The notes beneath the pieces were generated by a model that worked only from the letters and a program-made list of their open reading frames with translations, was not told the DNA's origin and searched no databases. Source: Candidatus Gastranaerophilales bacterium (GTDB taxonomy: Bacteria; Cyanobacteriota; Vampirovibrionia; Gastranaerophilales; Gastranaerophilaceae). Taken from it: a stretch of 9,529 nucleotides of DNA. Position numbers and translations under genes: made by a program. Below, one piece after another: positions 5,679 to 9,529 of this stretch (position 1 is its first letter; every line of letters starts with the position of its first letter). The stretch covers positions 1 to 9,529 of the forward strand of contig CANQAW010000056.1 of the NCBI GenBank assembly GCA_947589525.1. Direction: 5' to 3'.

Positions 5679-6575
5679 ATGATTGAAGTTAAGAATATAA
5701 TTTTCATAAAACCGGAATTTAATTTAATAAGATGCATAAGCTGTTTTATTAATCATCTTTTGCCTTTGCGCCTGAAATTTAAAAATGAGAGTTTTTCCAT
5801 ATTAATTGATAAAAAAGTTCAAGGAACAATTACTCTTGATAAAGACGTAAAAAGCTATACAAGATTTAAAATCACGAAGCTGATTTTAGAAGAAAACACC
5901 TCTTTTATATATAAACAGCTCGTAAATTATGTTACCGCAAGATACAGAGCCATGGGCGCAACACAATTTTATGTAGTTGCCGATGAAAAAGATGTTCAGC
6001 TGTTAAATATCTTCAGAAACGAATTAAATTTCAGAGTATGCGGTTATGAGTATTTGTTTAAAGTAAATTTGCCCGATACAAACAGCTCGGTCATTTTAAA
6101 ACCCGTTAAAAATGAACTTATAGCAAATATTTGCGAATTTTACAATCAGAATATAAACTCATACAATCGAATACTTTTTTCAAGACAAAACTATCAGTTT
6201 AAAAACAATTGCAATAAATATGTTTTTTTTGACGAAGAAAAAAACAAAGTTTTAGGCTATTTTGAAGTTGCAACCAAAAATAATTTTGATTTTTATATAA
6301 ATTTTACAATCGATTTTGCTTATAATATTTATTTGACCGACGCAGTCAAATTTATAAATTCCAGACTGAAGCAAAAGTATAAAAAATATTGCCTGTATAT
6401 CAAAGTTAAAGACTATTTTATGAATTCAAAAGAGCTAATTGCAATTTTAAATGAAAATAATTCTCAACTTGTTTCCAAGGGGCAAATTCTTGCAAAAGAT
6501 TATTATAAAGAAATAAAAGAAACCAACTTTTTTAAAAATACAAAAATAATCTTTAATGACCCGACAACAGCTTAA
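5679..6575 (+). CDS. Unknown protein with a weak GNAT-acetyltransferase-like N-terminal half
   Basis: This 298-residue protein starts 2 nt after the folE2 stop, so it is the third gene of the operon; its ribosome site is weak and it may depend on coupling. Residues about 40-130 have the order of elements seen in GNAT acetyltransferases: a 'VQGTITLDKD' strand pair, a strand 'RFKITKLILEE', a helix 'IYKQLVNYVTARYRAMG', a strand 'TQFYVVAD', a helix and a final 'NFRVCGYEYLFKV'. The acetyl-CoA-binding R/QxxGxG/A loop is not recognisable. The C-terminal half ('VFFDEEKNKVLGYFEVA' onward) may repeat the fold, giving a tandem GNAT-like protein. It is rich in Asn, Lys, Phe and Tyr. There is no signal peptide or membrane segment. 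The fold guess is weak; it could be a degenerate acetyltransferase or something else. Its place after folE2 is the only functional clue. Confidence 0.8.
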   Translation: MIEVKNIIFIKPEFNLIRCISCFINHLLPLRLKFKNESFSILIDKKVQGTITLDKDVKSYTRFKITKLILEENTSFIYKQLVNYVTARYRAMGATQFYVVADEKDVQLLNIFRNELNFRVCGYEYLFKVNLPDTNSSVILKPVKNELIANICEFYNQNINSYNRILFSRQNYQFKNNCNKYVFFDEEKNKVLGYFEVATKNNFDFYINFTIDFAYNIYLTDAVKFINSRLKQKYKKYCLYIKVKDYFMNSKELIAILNENNSQLVSKGQILAKDYYKEIKETNFFKNTKIIFNDPTTA

Positions 6576-6645
6576 AAAGAAGAAATTTTTTAAAATATTA
6601 AGTTTTGTAACAAAAATAAAAAATTAAGCAATTCTATATTTTTTA

Positions 6646-6651
6646 TATACT
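6646..6651 (+). promoter_or_regulatory. Possible -10 box for the 57-residue small gene
   Basis: TATACT at 6646-6651 lies 36 bp before the small ORF start, with a poor -35 candidate TTAAGC (6624-6629) at 16-bp spacing. The surrounding run of alternating T and A makes several other -10 positions possible. No G+C-rich terminator separates this region from the operon ending at 6575, so read-through could also supply transcripts. Confidence 0.35.
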
Positions 6652-6687
6652 TTATATATATGTAAGCAGTTACTGAGGGATAAAAAA

Positions 6688-6861
6688 ATGAATTTGCAAA
6701 TTACAAACGATTTCGATAAAAAATTAAATGAATTTTACGCTACCAAAGTAACGGTTAATCTTGAAGACGAAAAAACAATTAATCCTAACGAATTTTGGAA
6801 CTCTATGGAATTAATCGCAGTAAATCACAAAGCAATGATTAATTTCAGAGTCAACAGATAA
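6688..6861 (+). CDS. 57-residue small protein, unknown function
   Basis: An ATG at 6688 preceded by GAGGGA at about 7-nt spacing opens a 57-codon frame ending in TAA 6859-6861. The product begins 'MNLQITNDFDKKLNEFYATK' and ends 'HKAMINFRVNR'. It is slightly charged, without a signal peptide, membrane helix, cysteines or a zinc site; the single Trp lies in 'NEFWNSM' (34-40). A promoter-like box upstream, a good ribosome site and a hairpin terminator 35 nt downstream together argue for a real monocistronic gene, although the short length alone would not. I do not recognise a family. Possibilities are a small regulatory or chaperone-like protein or an antitoxin-like single gene; no partner toxin is adjacent. 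Confidence 0.65.
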   Translation: MNLQITNDFDKKLNEFYATKVTVNLEDEKTINPNEFWNSMELIAVNHKAMINFRVNR

Positions 6862-6896
6862 TAATTAGAGAGAAGAATGGGAATTTGGGGAAATTT

Positions 6897-6927
6897 AAAG
6901 CCTGTAGTATTAAATTACAGGCTTTTT
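6897..6927. terminator. Intrinsic terminator, probably shared by converging genes
   Basis: AAAGCCTGTA (6897-6906) and TACAGGCTTT (6916-6925) form a perfect 10-bp stem with a 9-nt loop, followed on the plus strand by two more T residues (five T after GGC). It ends transcription of the 57-residue gene. It lies directly downstream of the minus-strand stop at 6932, so it can also serve that operon, although the minus-strand tail (TTTAAATTT) is a poorer U-tract. Confidence 0.85.
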
Positions 6928-6931
6928 GAGC

Positions 6932-7204
6932 TTAAATTTTTGCTTTTTGTTCTTCATCAATATATTGCACAAGGCATTGCGCCAGTTGGTCGGGACAGCT
7001 TGTAGGTTTATATCCGCATTTTATCCCTTTTAGTTTTTCAATTACTTCCGTTATTTCCATCCCTTTAACAAGACTGCTTATTCCTTGAAGATTGCCCGAA
7101 CAGCCTCCCATAAATTCTATATCTTTAATTTTATTATCTTCAAGAACCAATAAAATTTCTTTGGAACAAGTGCCTTGAGTAGCGTATCTGATTGTTTTAA
7201 GCAT
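6932..7204 (-). CDS. TSCPD-domain small protein (TIGR03905-type)
   Basis: This 90-residue protein contains the motif 'TSCPDQLAQC' at 68-77, which defines the TSCPD domain. The domain is found alone in small bacterial proteins and at the C-terminus of some class II ribonucleotide reductases. Five cysteines, C13, C35, C63, C70 and C77, and the 'GGCSGN' turn (33-38) suggest a metal-binding or redox-active unit, but the biochemical role of the stand-alone family is not established to my knowledge. The start has a near-perfect AAAGGAGG site that overlaps the stop of the MalG-like permease (11-nt gap), so it is the last gene of the transporter operon. No link to sugar transport is known; the position may simply be shared transcription. 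Confidence 0.92.
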   Translation of the reverse strand: MLKTIRYATQGTCSKEILLVLEDNKIKDIEFMGGCSGNLQGISSLVKGMEITEVIEKLKGIKCGYKPTSCPDQLAQCLVQYIDEEQKAKI

Positions 7205-7215
7205 TTTATCCTCCT

Positions 7216-8061
7216 TTAACCCTTAATTGCACCATCTTGTGAACCTTTTATAAAATATTTTTGAAGAAGCAGGAAAAATATTATAATCGGTACTAATGAT
7301 ATTATAGCCCCCGAAGCAACAAGTCTGTAATCTGCTCCGAAATTAGACGACATATTATTTATCCCTACGGGAAGAGTGTATAATTTTTCGCTTGTTAATA
7401 CAATGCTGGGCCATAAGAAATCTCCCCATGAAGAAATAAATGTAAATATCGCAAGTACTGCTACCTGCGGTTTAATCATAGGAAATAATATTCTAAAAAA
7501 TATTTGTAAAGAGTTACAGCCATCTACAACCGCACTTTCTTCAATTTCTTTAGGAATGGCTAAAAATGCCTGTCTTAATAAAAATATTCCAAAAGCACTT
7601 ACCGCAAAAGGCAAAACAAGTCCCAAATATCCCCTGAAAGTGCTGTAACTGTCTATAAGATTTAGCTTCAGCACTATCATGTAAATAGGAACCATCAAAG
7701 TTTGAAAAGGAACCATTATAGTTGCAAGTATTGCAAAAAAGATAATTTTTTTCCCTTTGAAGTTCATTCTTGCAAGAGGATAAGAAGCCAATCCCGCAAA
7801 AACAACATTTAATACAACCGCCATAATTGCGACAATTAAACTGTTCAGGATATATCTTAATATCGGAACAAGTTTTAAAACTTCTTTAAAATTTTCCAAA
7901 GTTATATCTTTTGGAATAAAAACCGGAGGATAGGCAAATATATTTTCCGCTCTTCCTTTAAGCGCCGTCGATAAAAGCCACAGAAAAGGAACAACGGATA
8001 AAATACAGATAAAAATAATTATAAGGTGAGATAGCGAGCTTTTTAAAATTTTTTTTATCAT
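7216..8061 (-). CDS. Carbohydrate ABC transporter permease, MalG/UgpE type
   Basis: This inner-membrane subunit forms half of the channel of a sugar-uptake ABC importer. The 281-residue protein is of normal length and has about six membrane segments, the first near residues 12-32. The cytoplasmic EAA loop that docks the ATPase is seen as 'IEESAVVDGCNSLQIFFRILFP' split over 173-194, with Glu174-Asp180-Gly181 in the expected places. 'WGDFLWP' (212-218) and the C-terminal 'FIKGSQDGAIKG' (270-281) are typical of this branch. The start overlaps the stop of the MalF-like gene by 4 nt (ATGA), indicating coupled translation; its own AAAGGG site is about 13 nt away. The solute cannot be told from the permease alone. 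Neither an ATPase gene nor a binding-protein gene is adjacent, so those parts must be encoded elsewhere. Confidence 0.94.
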   Translation of the reverse strand: MIKKILKSSLSHLIIIFICILSVVPFLWLLSTALKGRAENIFAYPPVFIPKDITLENFKEVLKLVPILRYILNSLIVAIMAVVLNVVFAGLASYPLARMNFKGKKIIFFAILATIMVPFQTLMVPIYMIVLKLNLIDSYSTFRGYLGLVLPFAVSAFGIFLLRQAFLAIPKEIEESAVVDGCNSLQIFFRILFPMIKPQVAVLAIFTFISSWGDFLWPSIVLTSEKLYTLPVGINNMSSNFGADYRLVASGAIISLVPIIIFFLLLQKYFIKGSQDGAIKG

Positions 8062-8927
8062 ATTTTATACTTATCCCTTTCAAAAACAAAAATATTTAAA
8101 AGTGAAAATCCCAAAATTATAAATAAAAGTATTACAGAGCCTGCGGAAGCCAGCCCTAAATCCAAATTTTCAAAAGCGTATTTGTAAATATAATAAACTA
8201 TTGTCATTGTGGAATCCAAAGGACCGCCCTTGGTCATGACGTAAATTTCGGAAAATGCTTTCAGAGCCGAAATTGAGCTGATTGTGCTGACTAAAGCTAT
8301 AATAGGCATTAAATGCGGGATTGTTATAACCATGTGTTTTTTAAATTCCGATGCTCCGTCTACTTCAATTGCTTCATACAGTTCATTGGGCACGGATAAT
8401 AATGCGCTTAAATAAATCATCATATAATATCCGATGCCTCTGAATATTGTAACGATTGCAACCGAAATCATTGAAAAATGAGTATCGGTGAGCCAGCCTA
8501 CAGGCTCAAAACCAAGCAATCGGACAAAATAATTTAACAATCCGTAAGGAGCATAAAGCCATTTGAAGGCAATGGCTATAATGACCGTTGATACAATGAC
8601 GGGAAGATAAATTAAAACTTTATAGAATGTTTTTAATTTTACGATATTGTTAATTAAAATTGCTAAAAATAAGGGAAAAATAACTAAAATCGGAACGCAG
8701 AGAATTAAAAAATAAAAAGTATTTTTTATTGTTTTTAAAAACAAAGGAGATTTAATAAGCGAAATATAATTTTGAAATTGAACAAAATCGGGATTATAAG
8801 CGCTTTTTGAAAAATCAAAAAAACTTAAATAAATTGTTTGAATAAAAGGTATAAAGAAAAATAAAACAAGAAATATTCCTGCAGGTAGTAAAAATAAATA
8901 TGCCGTAATATTTTTCTTAAATTCCAT
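8058..8927 (-). CDS. Carbohydrate ABC transporter permease, MalF/UgpA type
   Basis: This 289-residue protein is the partner channel subunit of the sugar importer. It has about six membrane helices, the first near residues 9-30 ('LFLLPAGIFLVLFFFIPF'), and the EAA loop 'LYEAIEVDGASEFKKHMVI' starting at 183, with Glu185-Ala186 and Gly191 conserved. 'FSEIYVMTKGGP' (225-236) matches the typical 'IYVLTGGGP' segment of the family. An in-frame TAG at 8937-8939 fixes the start at ATG 8927. No Shine-Dalgarno sequence lies in front of it, and TTGAAT/TAGTAT boxes (17-bp spacing) would start transcription almost at the ATG, so a leaderless message is possible. It is the first gene of a three-gene minus-strand operon. 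Solute-binding-protein genes usually precede this gene; here the upstream neighbour is a divergent cell-wall gene instead. Confidence 0.94.
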   Translation of the reverse strand: MEFKKNITAYLFLLPAGIFLVLFFFIPFIQTIYLSFFDFSKSAYNPDFVQFQNYISLIKSPLFLKTIKNTFYFLILCVPILVIFPLFLAILINNIVKLKTFYKVLIYLPVIVSTVIIAIAFKWLYAPYGLLNYFVRLLGFEPVGWLTDTHFSMISVAIVTIFRGIGYYMMIYLSALLSVPNELYEAIEVDGASEFKKHMVITIPHLMPIIALVSTISSISALKAFSEIYVMTKGGPLDSTMTIVYYIYKYAFENLDLGLASAGSVILLFIILGFSLLNIFVFERDKYKI

Positions 8928-8933
8928 AGCTAA

Positions 8934-8962
8934 ATACTATATTAATCACAAGAAAAATTCAA
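8934..8962 (-). promoter_or_regulatory. Candidate promoter of the permease operon
   Basis: On the minus strand TTGAAT (8962-8957) is followed after 17 bp by TAGTAT (8939-8934). TATAGT (8941-8936) is an alternative -10 with 15-bp spacing. Either would place the transcription start within a few bases of the ATG at 8927, in line with the missing ribosome site. Confidence 0.45.
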
Positions 8963-8982
8963 TAATCTGACTTAGTTATTAT

Positions 8983-9001
8983 TTTTAACTTAATGTTAAA
9001 A
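8983..9001. promoter_or_regulatory. Inverted repeat TTTTAAC-N5-GTTAAAA in the divergent gap
   Basis: A perfect 7-bp inverted repeat with a 5-bp centre lies in the 93-bp gap between the permease operon and the exported AMIN protein gene. It overlaps an extended -10-like element for the plus strand (TGTTAAAAT, 8994-9002). The symmetry and position suit an operator for a dimeric regulator, but the AT-only arms make chance a serious alternative. Confidence 0.4.
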
Positions 9002-9020
9002 TATTAAAAGAGGAAAACAA

Positions 9021-9529
9021 TTGTTTTTATTAAGATTTATAGCATTAATAATTTTTTGCTGTTCGTTTTTTGTGCAAAACGGATTTTGTGCTGACGGTTT
9101 AAAGATAAAAGATTTAATTATTGACAATTCCGACAGAATTGTCTTAATAAAAGGAGAAGGCGGTTATAATACTTCACAATCAAGTGTTTATGCTCCAATT
9201 CCTAATTCAAATACCTCGGTTAATTTAATTAATAATATTACAACCTTTACCCTTACCAACCCGAGCAGATTGGTTGTTGATATTCCGAATGCAAAACTGC
9301 AAAGCGCTTCAAGAACATATAAAATTGAAAATTCCTCTGTTTTAATCGATGTTGCAATTTCTCAATTCAGTGCAAATCCAAACATTGTAAGAGCGGTTTT
9401 TAACGTAAAATCTCAGAGCGATTTATCAAAATTGAAAGTTTATTCCAACGGTTCCGATATTTATGTTGTATACAATAACCAAATTATAGATAATTCGCTT
9501 CAATATAAATTCTATACTCCGTCAGGCGA
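9021..9529 (+). CDS. Exported AMIN-domain protein, 3' end cut by window edge
   Basis: An open frame starts at TTG 9021, 7 nt after AAAGAGG, and stays open to the right edge (at least 169 residues). Residues 2-19 form a hydrophobic signal-peptide core, with a likely signal-peptidase I site after 'GFCA' (residue 24). There is no lipobox. Residues about 72-152 resemble an AMIN domain: 'NITTFTLTNPSRLVVDIPNAKL' (split at 72-93) carries the family pattern of a strand, then Asn-Pro-x-Arg-Leu-Val-Val-Asp. AMIN domains bind peptidoglycan and occur in N-acetylmuramoyl-L-alanine amidases of the AmiC type and in PilQ-type secretins. Without the C-terminus the product cannot be chosen between an amidase, a secretin or another cell-wall protein. 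It is divergent from the permease operon, with a 93-bp shared gap. Confidence 0.85.
   Translation, partial: MFLLRFIALIIFCCSFFVQNGFCADGLKIKDLIIDNSDRIVLIKGEGGYNTSQSSVYAPIPNSNTSVNLINNITTFTLTNPSRLVVDIPNAKLQSASRTYKIENSSVLIDVAISQFSANPNIVRAVFNVKSQSDLSKLKVYSNGSDIYVVYNNQIIDNSLQYKFYTPSG

Noticed and set aside
6576..6620. AT-only stem after the GNAT-like gene as a terminator
   Set aside because: The possible pairing (CTTAA with TTAAG) contains almost no G+C pairs and is imperfect, so it is not supportable as an intrinsic terminator.
6877..7005. 42-codon plus-strand frame after the 57-residue gene
   Set aside because: It has an AGAGAG-like site in front but runs through the terminator hairpin and into antisense of the TSCPD gene, so translation is unlikely.
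7376..7648. Plus-strand open frame inside the MalG-like permease gene
   Set aside because: It is antisense to the conserved EAA-loop region of a clear permease, with no family resemblance.

Overview
The window is AT-rich (roughly two thirds A+T by eye) bacterial DNA with dense, short-gapped operons, SD-type ribosome sites, occasional TTG starts and proteins rich in Lys, Asn, Ile and Phe. The two left-hand proteins carry short N-terminal 'INFKG' / 'LSFQK' tags. I associate such tags with uncultured gut Cyanobacteria-relatives of the Gastranaerophilales/Melainabacteria (Vampirovibrionia) type. That taxonomic call is an inference from composition and remembered protein style, not from a marker gene.

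Layout. (1) Positions 1-1807, minus strand: two paralogous proteins of unknown function, 9 nt apart; the downstream one runs off the left edge. (2) 1907-3500, plus strand: a threonine dehydratase with an ACT domain (TTG start) and RidA, 10 nt apart. This is a classic pair, because RidA hydrolyses the reactive enamine/imine that the dehydratase releases. (3) 3501-4367, minus strand: a radical SAM protein whose stop codon directly abuts the ridA stop. (4) 4544-6575, plus strand: a three-gene operon with 2-nt gaps and a good extended -10 promoter. It encodes a small protein with two 'RWYDxDP' repeats, GTP cyclohydrolase IB (FolE2, first step of folate/pterin synthesis) and a protein that vaguely resembles an acetyltransferase. 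(5) 6688-6861, plus strand: a 57-residue orphan small protein, followed by a hairpin terminator shared with the opposing operon. (6) 6932-8927, minus strand: two carbohydrate ABC-transporter permeases (MalF-like and MalG-like) followed by a small TSCPD-domain protein. No ATPase or solute-binding protein gene is next to them. (7) 9021-9529, plus strand: the start of an exported AMIN-domain protein, cut by the right edge.

No tRNA, rRNA, CRISPR array, insertion sequence or phage gene was seen. Most of the window is ordinary metabolism and transport. The less explained parts are the tagged paralog pair, the duplicated RWYD protein heading the folE2 operon, the GNAT-like protein, the 57-residue protein, and several perfect inverted repeats in the intergenic gaps.
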